Origin: Nostoc favosum CHAB5714
GTDB lineage: Bacteria > Cyanobacteriota > Cyanobacteriia > Cyanobacteriales > Nostocaceae
Length of the DNA: 64,000 nt
Assembly (NCBI RefSeq): GCF_020829495.1
Contig: NZ_JAIVFQ010000012.1
Coordinates: 1 to 64,000, forward strand
Reading direction: 5' to 3'
Shown: positions 45,565-54,448 of the stretch, one piece after another
Layout of the letters: every line of letters begins with the position of its first letter
Numbering within the stretch: position 1 is the stretch's first letter
Position numbers and translations under genes: made by a program
Notes under the pieces: generated by a model
Database searches by the model: none
The model's input: only the letters and a program-made list of their open reading frames with translations
Told to the model about the DNA's origin: nothing

Positions 45565-46443
45565 ATGAATAGATTTCTGAATACAATTGCTATAACTACT
45601 ACTTTGATACTAATTCAAAGTTGCTCCTTATTAATTAGAGACAAAGGAAAACCAATATCTGCTGCTACAAATCAGCATGAAGAACATTCTATAGGTGAGA
45701 TTAATCACAGAGAACATTCAACAAGTGGCACAGGTGATGGGAAAAAAGCATTTACTCAGACAAAACTCAAAGTCCCAAGCATTATTACCCCTAATAAAAA
45801 TATTCCGATATTGATTGATGTTCAAGATTCGGATGGGAAAGCAATAGCAAAGTTTGACACTTTCCAAGAAAAGCTCATGCACCTCATTCTTGTCAGTGAT
45901 GATCTTCAGTTTTTTAGTCATCTTCATCCCACATATAAAGAAAATGGGCAGTTTAAAGTTGCAGCCCGTTTTCCGCAAGCAGGCAATTACACATTTTTTA
46001 GTGACTACAAACCTGCTGGTCAAACAGAACAAGTCTCAGTGTTGAAAACACAAGTTCCTGGAAACAGTATTACTGCCCCAGGAATTAACCTAAATCGCAG
46101 TAAAACGTTCAATGATACTAAAGTTAATCTTGCTGTTTCTGAACCTACTGTGAAAGCTGGTAAAGAAGTTACTTTAATGTTTAAATTACAAGATGCTTCT
46201 AACAATCAACCGCTTACAGACTTGCAGCCATACTTAGGAGAAAAAGGACATTTAGTTATTCTGCGACAGTCAACCTCATTAACAGCAGCAGATTACATTC
46301 ATGCTCACGCGCTAAAAGATACTCCTGCTGGACAGGTTCATTTTATAACTAGCTTTCCTCAAGCAGGAAAGTATAAGCTCTGGGGTCAGTTTAATCGCAA
46401 TGGCAAAATCGTCACAGCTGATTTTTGGATCAATGCTGTTTAA
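45565..46443 (+). CDS. Lipoprotein of the copper island, first copy
   Basis: 292 residues with a lipobox 'LILIQSCS'. The exported part has a His-rich linker ('NQHEEHSIGEINHREHS') and two beta-sandwich-like halves. The first contains 'EKLMHLILVSDDLQFFSHLHP' and the second 'GHLVILR...YIHAHALKD', so both offer clustered His for metal binding. A paralogue at 59269-60207 shares nearly all these motifs. Families of this kind occur beside copper and silver export genes in cyanobacteria; the biochemical role is not established. The lipid anchor places it on the outer leaflet of the inner membrane or at the outer membrane. Confidence 0.7.
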   Translation: MNRFLNTIAITTTLILIQSCSLLIRDKGKPISAATNQHEEHSIGEINHREHSTSGTGDGKKAFTQTKLKVPSIITPNKNIPILIDVQDSDGKAIAKFDTFQEKLMHLILVSDDLQFFSHLHPTYKENGQFKVAARFPQAGNYTFFSDYKPAGQTEQVSVLKTQVPGNSITAPGINLNRSKTFNDTKVNLAVSEPTVKAGKEVTLMFKLQDASNNQPLTDLQPYLGEKGHLVILRQSTSLTAADYIHAHALKDTPAGQVHFITSFPQAGKYKLWGQFNRNGKIVTADFWINAV

Positions 46444-46508
46444 TTTTTAATTTATACGAAGTTGCGATAGATAGTATTATTTAAGGTAAGTAAAATCGGT
46501 GTACAGCA

Positions 46509-46800
46509 ATGCCTCGTACTCGGATTAAGATCATTCCTCACCTGGATTATGCAGAATTAACCCAACGCTACCGACGTTGTAGAGAAGTAAAAGAATGCAG
46601 GTGAGACATCATTATGTACCCCATTCCTCCATACACTCCTCAACTTAATCCCACTGAGTGTATTTGGCCTTTACGAAGAAGAGCGATTAGCAAACAAGGG
46701 TTTGATAACCTTGATGCTCTATAGGCTGTCTTGATTGAATGATGTCAGTGGCTGATGAATAATCCAATGACTGTTAAGGGAGAAGTCGGATTTTCTTGGC
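46509..46800 (+). pseudogene. IS630-type transposase relic
   Basis: A short frame from ATG 46509 ('MPRTRIKIIPHLDYAELTQR') is joined after a deletion to 'IPPYTPQLNPTECIWPLRR', the C-terminal DDE block of IS630 transposases, with two in-frame stops after 'DNLDAL'. Inactive. It lies between the lipoprotein and the sensor kinase genes. Confidence 0.7.
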
Positions 46801-46873
46801 TCTGTTCAATATAACAGAATGTAACAATATTATCTTTGGCAACTTCGTATTAGGTAAAAAATTTTATTTATAA

Positions 46874-48307
46874 CTAACTACGTAAATTGCGGTACATCAA
46901 TTTCAATAGAGAGATAGAGCGATGCCTACGGCGGGCTGCGCCTACGCTCCTTAGTGGAGCAACATCCAAAGGTAATTGAACTGTAAAAGTACTACCTTGA
47001 CCCAATTCGCTTTGTACATTTAATTTACCTTGATGTGCTTGAACAATAGCTTGAGCGATCGCTAATCCTAATCCAGAACCACCGCTGCTACGGGAGCGAT
47101 CGCTACTTACTCGATAAAAGCGATCAAAAATTCGAGTCAGTTCGTGTTTTGGGATACCAATGCCTGTATCTTGAACTTTGATTACAGCATAATGGTCGTT
47201 ACGGTCTAATAAAACCGTTACTTCCCCTTCTCTAGGTGTGTATTGAATTGCATTGACAATTAAATTAGAAAACAAGCGATAAAGCTGGTCAGCATTACCT
47301 ATGATATTCAGAGGTTGATGCACTTGTATTAAAGATGTTAGCTTTACCTCTGCGGCATTTGCCATCGCTTCAAATTCCTCAACTAAATCGCTAACAATAT
47401 CATTTATGCAACAATTTTCACGTTGTAACTTTTGGGCTTGTTTATCTAAACGTGCTAACATCAATAAATCAACAACCAAAGCCGTTAGTCGTTGATTCTG
47501 ACGCTGTATAGTTTGCAAAATATCCCGTGTCTCTTCAGGGTCTATTTGCGGCATTAAAAGTGCTGATTCCACTGTTGCACCTGTTGCAGCTAAAGGTGTT
47601 CGTAATTCATGTGCGGCATCTGCTGTAAACTGTTGAATTTGTCGATAAGATTGATAAATTGGCTGCATAGCTAATCCTGATAGCCACCAGCTAGCACCAG
47701 CAATCATAGCCATTGCAACTAGCAGCCCTAATACCAAAACTAATTTCACACTATCCAAGTAATGATTAAACTCTTGTAGACTTCGCCCTACTTGCATATA
47801 TCCCCAATCTTGATAATTTTGGGTATGCAACCCTAGAGTAATTTGATGGTAATCTTTGCCTTTGCTGTCTTTGAGAAATTGCCAAGTTTTTTGATTAAAA
47901 ACGTCAGGTAATCCTTCTGGATAATAACCAGCAGTAGCAATTAATTTTCCAGAAGTATCAAAAAAACGTATATAATAGCTGGTTTTAGTAACGATACCAA
48001 GTAGATGACGTTTAGAATGTGGCTGTTGTTGAATACAATTACTAGCTCCAGTTCCACATTTATCTATATTTGGGAATAACTGATGTGCCAATGGTTCCAA
48101 ACGTCCAGGTGACTGTAGTTTTAGTTCGATACTGTCGTGTAATGTTCCCGCTACAGACTCGATTTCACTGTCTAAAGCCACCACATGGGCATGGAACACT
48201 GCTCGATAAAAACCGAAAGCACATAGGCTTAAAATTAAACCCATAACGATGGCATAATACAAAGCCAACCGAATACGAGTAAGTCGAAACAGCTTATTCT
48301 GATTCAT
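46874..48307 (-). CDS. Sensor histidine kinase, RppB/CopS-like
   Basis: 477 residues from ATG 48307, overlapping the response-regulator gene by 14 bases; an upstream in-frame start would overlap more and lacks support. Two membrane helices (about 12-35 and 190-212) bracket a periplasmic sensor of about 155 residues with a Cys pair ('IDKCGTGASNCIQQQ'), a possible metal site. Then HisKA 'TADAAHELRTPLAATGATV' and HATPase 'NLIVNAIQYTP', 'VQDTGIGIP', 'GGSGLGLAIAQ'. Motifs fit the cyanobacterial RppB/NrsS group, relatives of CopS. It would sense periplasmic metal and phosphorylate the regulator. Confidence 0.85.
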   Translation of the reverse strand: MNQNKLFRLTRIRLALYYAIVMGLILSLCAFGFYRAVFHAHVVALDSEIESVAGTLHDSIELKLQSPGRLEPLAHQLFPNIDKCGTGASNCIQQQPHSKRHLLGIVTKTSYYIRFFDTSGKLIATAGYYPEGLPDVFNQKTWQFLKDSKGKDYHQITLGLHTQNYQDWGYMQVGRSLQEFNHYLDSVKLVLVLGLLVAMAMIAGASWWLSGLAMQPIYQSYRQIQQFTADAAHELRTPLAATGATVESALLMPQIDPEETRDILQTIQRQNQRLTALVVDLLMLARLDKQAQKLQRENCCINDIVSDLVEEFEAMANAAEVKLTSLIQVHQPLNIIGNADQLYRLFSNLIVNAIQYTPREGEVTVLLDRNDHYAVIKVQDTGIGIPKHELTRIFDRFYRVSSDRSRSSGGSGLGLAIAQAIVQAHQGKLNVQSELGQGSTFTVQLPLDVAPLRSVGAARRRHRSISLLKLMYRNLRS

Positions 48308-48998
48308 TGGTGAAATTAAGACGATATCCCATACCGTGCAAAGTTTCAATTGAGTTAGTACAGTCGCTATTGGTGAGTTTGCGACGTAACAAACGTATTT
48401 GCGCCGCCACTACATTGCTACTAGATTCCGCATTAACTTCCCAAATCTGGTTACGAATTTGTTCGGTAGTAACAATTTGGTTGGGATGCTTCATAAAATA
48501 CTCTAGCAGTTGGAACTCTTTATTAGTTAAAGGAATCCTTTGCTGTTCACCCGTAGTATGTTGTCTTACAACTGTGCTGTTGCCATAATCTAGAGTCAAG
48601 TTACCAACAGTCAATTGTTGAGGTTGGAAATGCGGAGAGCGACGCTGCAAAGCCCGCAATCGTGCCAGTAGTTCTACCATGCTAAAGGGCTTTACTAGGT
48701 AATCGTCAGCACCAGCATCTAGTCCGGCAACTTTATCTTCCATTCTATCTTTAGCAGTTAGCATCAAGATAGGAAGAGGATTACCTTTGTAACGTAGTCT
48801 TTTACACAATTCTAAACCAGTAATTCCAGGAAGCATCCAATCGAGAATCGCTACTGTATATTGTGCCGAGCTATTTTCTAAGTAAGCCCATGCTTCAGTA
48901 CCATCCATTACCCAATCAACTAAGTACTTTTGTTGATTTAAGGTGCGCTTAATAGCAGCCCCCAAATCCGGCTCATCTTCGACTAGCAGCACCCTCAT
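48294..48998 (-). CDS. OmpR-type response regulator, RppA/CopR-like
   Basis: 234 residues from ATG 48998 ('MRVLLVEDEPDLGAAIKRTL'). The frame is open 39 codons further, to 49115, but that extension runs into leader repeats and the IS end and is not credible. Receiver with Asp53 ('AILDWMLPG') and 'LMLTAKD', 'DYLVKPF'; C-terminal winged helix 'LTNKEFQLLEYFMKHPNQIV'. OmpR-type regulators bind direct repeats spaced by 11 bases, exactly the spacing of the TTTCAT-N5-TTTCAT sites found between 50.5 and 60.5 kb, so those are its likely targets. Its own promoter is cut off by the ISAs1 element. Confidence 0.88.
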   Translation of the reverse strand: MRVLLVEDEPDLGAAIKRTLNQQKYLVDWVMDGTEAWAYLENSSAQYTVAILDWMLPGITGLELCKRLRYKGNPLPILMLTAKDRMEDKVAGLDAGADDYLVKPFSMVELLARLRALQRRSPHFQPQQLTVGNLTLDYGNSTVVRQHTTGEQQRIPLTNKEFQLLEYFMKHPNQIVTTEQIRNQIWEVNAESSSNVVAAQIRLLRRKLTNSDCTNSIETLHGMGYRLNFTNESE

Positions 48999-49042
48999 AT
49001 CAAATTGAATAGTTAAAGGTTCGTTGTAGATTTGTGACTTAA

Positions 49043-49101
49043 GCATAGTTTGCAATAGGGATACCCCTATAAATAGGTGCATAGTTTGCAATAGGGATAC
49101 C
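49043..49101 (-). repeat. 36-bp leader repeats, second copy split by the IS
   Basis: GCATAGTTTGCAATAGGGAT and its continuation repeat with a period of 36 (49043-49078, then 49079-49101). The second copy continues after the insertion at 50515 (CCTATAAATAGGT). This shows that the leader of the two-component operon was a tandem duplication before the insertion. Confidence 0.75.
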
Positions 49102-50504
49102 CAGGGTAAGCGCATCTAATTTTGTAGTGAAGAATACAGATTATTTTGCACAATTGTAAGTGGGCAGAGGCAATTTAAGTATTAAAGACGTTAAGTAGTA
49201 GGCTAATAAACAAAGTGTCTATCTTACCTGACGGGGCAATCTTATGGCATCTGGTTTCAAGTCTCTAAATCTGACAACTAAAACCTCAAAAGCTTTAAGT
49301 ATAGGGAATGCGACTGCACTTACAGAAAAAATGGAATTAGTTTTTAGTGATATAAAAGACCCCCGTGTAGAAAGAACTCGTGTCCATTTGTTAACGAATA
49401 TTTTAATTATTGGAATATTGTCAGTCATTGCAGGAGGTAAAGGGTGGGAAGATATGGAAAATTATGGATTGAGCAAATATGATTGGCTGAAGGAATTTTT
49501 AGATTTATCCTGGGGTATCCCCAGCGCAGATACATTTCGACGACTATTTGAGCGTATTAACCCAAAAGTATTTGAGCAATGCTTTCAAAGATGGGTACAG
49601 TCAATAGTTGAAACAGTTGGCGCACAAGTAATTCCGATTGATGGTAAGACTCTTAAAGGTTCTTATGATAGAGAACAAGGAAAATCTGCTTTACATTTAG
49701 TTAGTGCGTGGTCAAGCCAGTATCGCCTTGTTTTAGGACAAGTGAAAGTCGCCGATAAATCGAATGAAATTATAGCAATTCCTGCATTATTAGAATTGCT
49801 AGACCTAGCAGGATGTATTATTACGATTGATGCAATGGGTACGCAAACTGCAATTGCATCTCAGATTTTTAATGCAAAAGCTGACTATGTTTTATCGCTT
49901 AAGGGAAACCATCCTACACTTCACGAGCAAGTTAAAGATTGGTTTGAGCAAAACTTCCACTCTGGGTTTGAAGGTATTACAAATAGTTATGATGAACGCA
50001 TAGAAAAAGGTCATCATCGTACCGAAAAACGGCAAGTTTGGTGTGTTCCTATCTCTCAACTGCCACCTTTACATAATTATTCGGATTGGCTAGGGCTTAA
50101 ATGTATTGTCATGGTTGTTCGGGTACGACATCTATGGAACAAAACTACCCGTGAAGTTCAGTTTTATCTAACTAGTTTGGACTGCGATGCTCGTAAACTG
50201 GGGCAAGCTATCCGTTTGCATTGGGGTATTGAAAATAGTCTACATTGGACTTTGGACATCACATTCAATGAAGATGCTTGTCGCGTCCGTACTGGTCATG
50301 CTCCACAAAACCTTTCATTGCTGCGACGAATTGCACTTAACGCGTTAAATTTGGAGCAATCGTTCAAGCGTAGTAACCGTCAAAAATCGAATCGAGCTGC
50401 TATGGACAATAATTATATGTTGACGATTCTTGCTGCTTGTTTATCCCAATATAATGATGCCCCTAAACCCGCTTGTCAATAGCATTTGAGATGCGCTTAC
50501 CCTG
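49102..50504 (+). mobile_element. ISAs1-family insertion sequence, intact
   Basis: Perfect 16-bp terminal inverted repeats CAGGGTAAGCGCATCT (49102-49117) and AGATGCGCTTACCCTG (50489-50504). The element is flanked by a 10-bp target duplication TAGGGATACC at 49092-49101 and 50505-50514. Length 1403 bp with one full transposase gene. Intact ends and perfect duplication indicate a recent insertion. The site lies in the leader of the two-component operon. Confidence 0.95.
49244..50482 (+). CDS. ISAs1-family transposase
   Basis: 412 residues, full length for the family. 'SDIKDPRVERTRVHLLTNIL' is the typical N-terminal DDE_Tnp_1-associated region. Catalytic parts are 'IPIDGKTLKGSYD' (first Asp), 'GCIITIDAMGTQTAIASQI' (second Asp) and 'WGIENSLHWTLDITFNEDA' (Glu). 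It is transcribed against the two-component genes, so read-through from it cannot drive them. Confidence 0.93.
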   Translation: MASGFKSLNLTTKTSKALSIGNATALTEKMELVFSDIKDPRVERTRVHLLTNILIIGILSVIAGGKGWEDMENYGLSKYDWLKEFLDLSWGIPSADTFRRLFERINPKVFEQCFQRWVQSIVETVGAQVIPIDGKTLKGSYDREQGKSALHLVSAWSSQYRLVLGQVKVADKSNEIIAIPALLELLDLAGCIITIDAMGTQTAIASQIFNAKADYVLSLKGNHPTLHEQVKDWFEQNFHSGFEGITNSYDERIEKGHHRTEKRQVWCVPISQLPPLHNYSDWLGLKCIVMVVRVRHLWNKTTREVQFYLTSLDCDARKLGQAIRLHWGIENSLHWTLDITFNEDACRVRTGHAPQNLSLLRRIALNALNLEQSFKRSNRQKSNRAAMDNNYMLTILAACLSQYNDAPKPACQ

Positions 50505-50523
50505 TAGGGATACCCCTATAAAT

Positions 50524-50556
50524 AGGTTGACACTTAGATATGAAATTAGGATGAAA
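50524..50556 (-). promoter_or_regulatory. CopR-type box and -10 of the two-component operon (now detached)
   Basis: Minus strand: TTTCAT-CCTAA-TTTCAT (50556-50540), 10 bases, then CAACCT (50529-50524). Predicted transcription start about 50517, only 3 bases before the duplicated IS target site. Ancestrally it would have given a leader of about 105 bases to the response-regulator ATG. Confidence 0.75.
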
Positions 50557-50628
50557 TTCTTAAGAATTAGAATTAAGCTATACAAAACCTAACAATAACT
50601 AGTATCTTAGCGATACATAATCAAAGAG

Positions 50629-50719
50629 AAAAGACTCAGTAGACCAACTTGCCAAAATAGGGTGTGAACTTAGTTTGAGGAGTTATAGAAACTAAGTTTT
50701 GCAAGATATCTATTGAGTC
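50629..50719 (-). ncRNA. Predicted small RNA 1, CopR-type promoter
   Basis: Predicted 5' end at about 50719, 8 bases after a CopR-type -10. The RNA begins GACTCAATAGA and ends TCTACTGAGTC-TTTTC, so its ends pair in an 11-bp helix (one A-C mismatch) followed by a T-run. Inside, CTTGC pairs with GCAAG, and ACTTAGTTT with AAACTAAGT. The last hairpin has a loop CTATAACTCCTC with an anti-Shine-Dalgarno CUCCUC. A paralogue with the same order of parts and the same promoter distance is at 54449-54559. The segment CTCCTCAAA is exactly complementary to TTTGAGGAG in the leader of the DUF2808 gene starting at 57149. Confidence 0.65.
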
Positions 50720-50726
50720 AATAATA

Positions 50727-50759
50727 ATTTTGACACGGAAATATGAAATTAAGATGAAA
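50727..50759 (-). promoter_or_regulatory. CopR-type box and -10 of small RNA 1
   Basis: Minus strand: TTTCAT-CTTAA-TTTCAT (50759-50743), 10 bases ending TGT, then CAAAAT (50732-50727). Confidence 0.75.
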
Positions 50760-51183
50760 TTTCAATTATCTCAAGAACATTTAGAAAATTTGTTGTCATT
50801 AATTAGTTGATATACAAGCGAAGTTAGCATTCTACCTCTAACTTTAGTTAGAATTTATAAAAATAAATATTGCAACTAATTCTAATTTATACATATATAT
50901 GCATTGGACATCAAGTTGTTATGTTTATCAAGAAAAACTTCAGACTTCAAAAGTCAGAATTCGTATATAAATTCTGTACGAATTGCGAGTGAATCAATGG
51001 TTAAATGCCACATAATTTTTTCAATTTCGTAGTCTTAAATTAGTGGAAAATTCAGACATATCATTAATTATGACTTCTATTTTGAATCTTTCTTCAAATT
51101 ATACAACAATGAGAAGTCAATTAGATAACAATAACACATTATGAATACTGAACTTGGGAAATTATTAAAGACAAAATAGAAAA

Positions 51184-51216
51184 TTTCATCTTGATTTCAT
51201 ATTTCTCCTTCAAGAT
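51184..51216 (+). promoter_or_regulatory. CopR-type box upstream of the PLP-enzyme/transporter pair
   Basis: Plus strand: TTTCAT-CTTGA-TTTCAT (51184-51200), 10 bases, then CAAGAT (51211-51216). It is the only such site pointing right; it would make a leader of about 260 bases containing ATATCAAT and ATTGATAT arms (51242-51249, about 51323-51330). Confidence 0.65.
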
Positions 51217-51484
51217 AAAAAATAGGTTGATTCCATAATGGATATCAATATTTTTGTGGACATGACTTAAAGGCTTGCTCAGGTAGTTATCGCTCAGACC
51301 TAATTGATATTTACTTTTGGTCAACTTGAAACAGTTTTAAGTGGTGATTAGCTATACAAGCAATAATCACTACAATTCGTATCGTCAATAAAAGAATGTA
51401 GTAACGATATTGCAAATAAAAATCCGCTCCAATGAGCAAGTTCATTCAGCCTTGATAATTCCTACTAGTTTTTGAATTTTTTGG

Positions 51485-52588
51485 ATGTTAAATATGAATC
51501 AGCTTGCAAAATCTTCATCATTCGAGAACGTTTCTAACTGTCAATGGAACAATCATAGTAAATGGAAAAAGATTACTGCCGCTGATGTTACCGAGGCAAT
51601 AGGAAATGTACCGATTGTAAAACTCAAGAATATTTCTCCTGTATGTGTTGTCTCAGAATGTTTCTTGAAGTTAGAGAGCTGTAATCCAGGAGGGTCTATT
51701 AAGGAGAAAAATGCAGTCTATCTCGTGACACGTGCAGAGGAGGAAGGGCTTCTTATACCTGGTGGTACGATTATCGAGTCAAGTTCAGGAAATTTCGGCG
51801 TTGGTCTGGCTATGGTAGGAGCAGTCCGAGGGTATCGAGTCATTATTGTTGTCGATGCAAAAACTGCTCCACCGTTTAGACGAATGCTGAAAGCATATGG
51901 TGCAGAACTTGTGGATGTACCGCTACATGAGGCAGACGAATCAGGCTCGATGCAGAAGGCAAGAATGAAACGAGCGCGTGAGCTTGCCGCGACCATTCCT
52001 CATGCTTGGTATCCATGCCAGCACTTGAATCCTCTGAATACGGAGGCACATTCATACTACACTGCGCGTGAGATTGAAGCTCATTTTTCCTCCGATCTTG
52101 ATGCTGTCGTTGTTGGTGTTAGCACTGCGGGACAAATAATGGGAATTGCTCGTTATCTTCGACCGCGATTTCCAGAAATACGTATTGTTGGCGTTGATGT
52201 TGAGGGTTCAGTCATTATGGGAACCCCAGCAAAACCATACAAGATGACGGGTGTTGGATTATCGTTCTTTCCACCTAATCTAGAGCTTTCGCTGCTTAAT
52301 CGTGCTTACGTGGTACCAGAGGCGCTTGCTTACTCAGTATGTCATGCACTCGCACGTCGTGAAGGATTGCTTCTTGGTGCATCAACAGGGGCAATTGTAG
52401 CTGGTGGCTTGCATCTGGCGCGCTCTCTTGGTGCGGGTGCGCGGATTCTGATGATCAATCCAGACGGAGGGGATAGATACCTTGAAACAGTCTACGACGA
52501 CCATTGGCTTGACCATCATGGGTTTATTCTCAAACAAGGGGAGCATCTTGATGATGCGATCGCCTCATTGACTCCTCTGTATTTTTAG
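51485..52588 (+). CDS. PLP-dependent cysteine-synthase-fold enzyme, SbnA-like
   Basis: 367 residues. PLP lysine in 'CNPGGSIKEKNAVYLV'; 'SSSGNFGVGLAMVGAVRGYR' binds the substrate carboxylate; 'VGVSTAGQIMGIARYLRP' holds the cofactor phosphate; 'GASTGAIVAGGL' follows. Residue choice ('MTGVGLSFFPPNLELSLLNR') is nearer to SbnA/2,3-diaminopropionate-pathway enzymes than to housekeeping CysK. It would condense an O-activated serine with an amine donor or sulphide. Coupled by TAGTG to a MATE-like transporter gene, suggesting synthesis and export of a small metabolite, perhaps a metal ligand. Codon use is more GC-rich than in the flanks, which suggests transfer. No SbnB partner is present. Confidence 0.7.
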   Translation: MLNMNQLAKSSSFENVSNCQWNNHSKWKKITAADVTEAIGNVPIVKLKNISPVCVVSECFLKLESCNPGGSIKEKNAVYLVTRAEEEGLLIPGGTIIESSSGNFGVGLAMVGAVRGYRVIIVVDAKTAPPFRRMLKAYGAELVDVPLHEADESGSMQKARMKRARELAATIPHAWYPCQHLNPLNTEAHSYYTAREIEAHFSSDLDAVVVGVSTAGQIMGIARYLRPRFPEIRIVGVDVEGSVIMGTPAKPYKMTGVGLSFFPPNLELSLLNRAYVVPEALAYSVCHALARREGLLLGASTGAIVAGGLHLARSLGAGARILMINPDGGDRYLETVYDDHWLDHHGFILKQGEHLDDAIASLTPLYF

Positions 52589-53946
52589 TGACTCATCATA
52601 TAGTGCTGAAAAATTTCATGAACATCTCACCCCAGCAGGAACAGGAAGGTAATAAAATAGCTTCCCAGCGATCGCTATTGATGTTACTCGCCCAGTTCAT
52701 ACCTCTTTCCTTGACTGATGTAGCAATGACTCTGGGCGATCCGCTTCAGACTGCTGCACTCAGTCGCCTGGCCTTCCCACAAGAGACATTAGCCGGAGTT
52801 GGGGTAGTCAAAGGGGTTGCCGTATTTCTAGAAAGCCCCATTATCATGATTCTTCATGCCTCAACCGCTCTTGGAGGGCAAGTCAAATCTCGGCGCGCAC
52901 TTTGGCAATTTACAGTAATTGCAGGACTTTCTCTCAGTGGCATTTTTCTTTTACTCACTTGGGAGCCTTTGTATAACTGGCTTCTTTTAGAGGTATTTGG
53001 TGTTAGCCCATTTATTGCAGCGCAAGGGAGAACTGCTTTTTTATTGATGTTCCTGTGGCCTTTCGTTATTGCTTGGCGACGATTCTTTCAAGGGCTGCTT
53101 ATTCGCGCTCAAAAGAGTGTGGCTGTAGGATGGGCAGGTGTGGCGCGATTGACTTGGGTAATTGTGGCACTGGCAGTAGGGGTTAGTCTTAGAAGTGATG
53201 GGGCATTTCTTGCAGGTATCACCATGATGGGAGGCATACTTATTGAAGCAGTATTGGTCACATGGTTTTGTTTGCGTCTTGGCGCTATTTCTATTCTCAA
53301 CCAGCAAGTAAATTCTGAAACTAAGAAACTGCCTAAAACTTTTCCAGGAGTCACATTTTACTATCTTCCTTTAGCCTCAACAATGCTTATTGTCTGGGGT
53401 GCAAGGGCAATACTCTTAAGTCTCATTGCTCGCTCATTCGACGGTAGTCTTGCACTCGCTGTGTGGCCCGCTGCTTGGGGGCTACTTCTTTCGATAGCCA
53501 ACGGTACACGCATGATTCAACAAGTAGTAATTTCTACTTATGAAGAAACTTCTAGGCGAACACTTGTTGCTTTTGTAGTTCTTGTCGGTTTGGGTTTTAC
53601 TGTAGTACCAATTTTTCTTGGCTTTACGGACAAAGGATTGTTATTACTTAGCCAGTTTTTGGGAAATAATCCATCTCTTGTGGAAGCAGCTCGTCCGGTT
53701 GTACAAATACTGTCATTTTTACCCTTGCTCCTAGCACTGCAAAATACGTTTCAAGGGCTGCTGATTCACCGAGCAAAGAACTGGTTCATTAATCTTGCAA
53801 CATTAGTTGCCGCAGCTTTGACCCTGATAGTGTGTGGCAGTCTGATTTTTACTAGACATAGTGGAGCTACTTCAGCAGCGTATGGAATGCTTGCGGGTAC
53901 TGTCAGTGAAATTATAGTGCTTTTTTTCGCACTGCAACGTAAATAA
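52588..53946 (+). CDS. MATE/MOP-superfamily membrane transporter
   Basis: 452 residues with 11-12 membrane helices of the MOP flippase/MATE superfamily, possibly ANKH-like: 'SLLMLLAQFIPLSLTDVAMTLGDP', 'GVVKGVAVFLESPIIMI', and 'WRRFFQGLLIRAQKS'. The GTG start shares a base with the upstream stop (TAGTG); an ATG ten codons on (52618) is the alternative. Exports organic molecules in exchange for Na+ or H+. With the PLP enzyme it forms a two-gene unit whose product could be a secreted amino-acid-derived compound. Confidence 0.75.
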   Translation: MTHHIVLKNFMNISPQQEQEGNKIASQRSLLMLLAQFIPLSLTDVAMTLGDPLQTAALSRLAFPQETLAGVGVVKGVAVFLESPIIMILHASTALGGQVKSRRALWQFTVIAGLSLSGIFLLLTWEPLYNWLLLEVFGVSPFIAAQGRTAFLLMFLWPFVIAWRRFFQGLLIRAQKSVAVGWAGVARLTWVIVALAVGVSLRSDGAFLAGITMMGGILIEAVLVTWFCLRLGAISILNQQVNSETKKLPKTFPGVTFYYLPLASTMLIVWGARAILLSLIARSFDGSLALAVWPAAWGLLLSIANGTRMIQQVVISTYEETSRRTLVAFVVLVGLGFTVVPIFLGFTDKGLLLLSQFLGNNPSLVEAARPVVQILSFLPLLLALQNTFQGLLIHRAKNWFINLATLVAAALTLIVCGSLIFTRHSGATSAAYGMLAGTVSEIIVLFFALQRK

Positions 53947-54033
53947 GAGAGTCAAAATACAGGCAGTACTTTTTCCTTGCAGAAGGATAGGAAATTGAAA
54001 AATTTCGATTTTTCTGCATTTTTGGTGAAAAGA

Positions 54034-54061
54034 GATATACTTTGCGATCGCAAAGTATATC
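54034..54061. repeat. 28-bp perfect palindrome centred on HIP1
   Basis: GATATACTTTGCGA and its exact reverse complement. The centre is the HIP1 octamer GCGATCGC, but the palindrome runs ten bases beyond it on each side, more than HIP1 needs. It lies just after the transporter gene. Confidence 0.8.
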
Positions 54062-54181
54062 GTTTCCTAAGCAACTGAGGTACACCCAAATTTTGTTTAC
54101 CAAGGTTAATAGCTTTAAAAACGTACCTCACCCGATCTGGAACTATTATATAAACTACTGTGACGTTGAATAATTTATAGA

Positions 54182-54232
54182 AGAAAAGGAGTGCGATTGC
54201 CTACGGCACTGGCAATCGCACTCCTTTTCTTG
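54182..54232. terminator. Strong bidirectional terminator
   Basis: A perfect 21-bp stem (AAGAAAAGGAGTGCGATTGC plus C, with its complement at 54212-54232) and a 9-base loop; T-rich on the 3' side in both directions (CTTTTCTT). It separates the transporter gene from the leftward small RNA 2 unit. Confidence 0.85.
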
Positions 54233-54448
54233 CTACTGGATTTGGTAATTTTAAACAGCATTACGTATAATAAAGTAAACAGGATATACGCTACTACTAT
54301 CAGCTAAATAAAGAGCATTAGCGCCATATAACTCCTAAAAATATAGTAAATGTACTTAAAACTATACAAGTTTTATCTTTAGTGAATTTTAATATATAAT
54401 TTTTTATTATTTTATCTAAAATAAAACTAGTAAAAAATTAACAGTTAG

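Noticed and set aside
48999..49115. N-terminal extension of the response regulator
   Set aside because: The extension translates the 36-bp leader repeat and the IS terminus; normal OmpR-type proteins start at MRVLLVEDE, and an ATG is there.
50600..50760. Small RNAs 1 and 2 as MITE copies
   Set aside because: The ends pair and could be transposon termini, but no target duplication is seen, inner parts diverge while pairing is kept, and promoter distance is the same in both.
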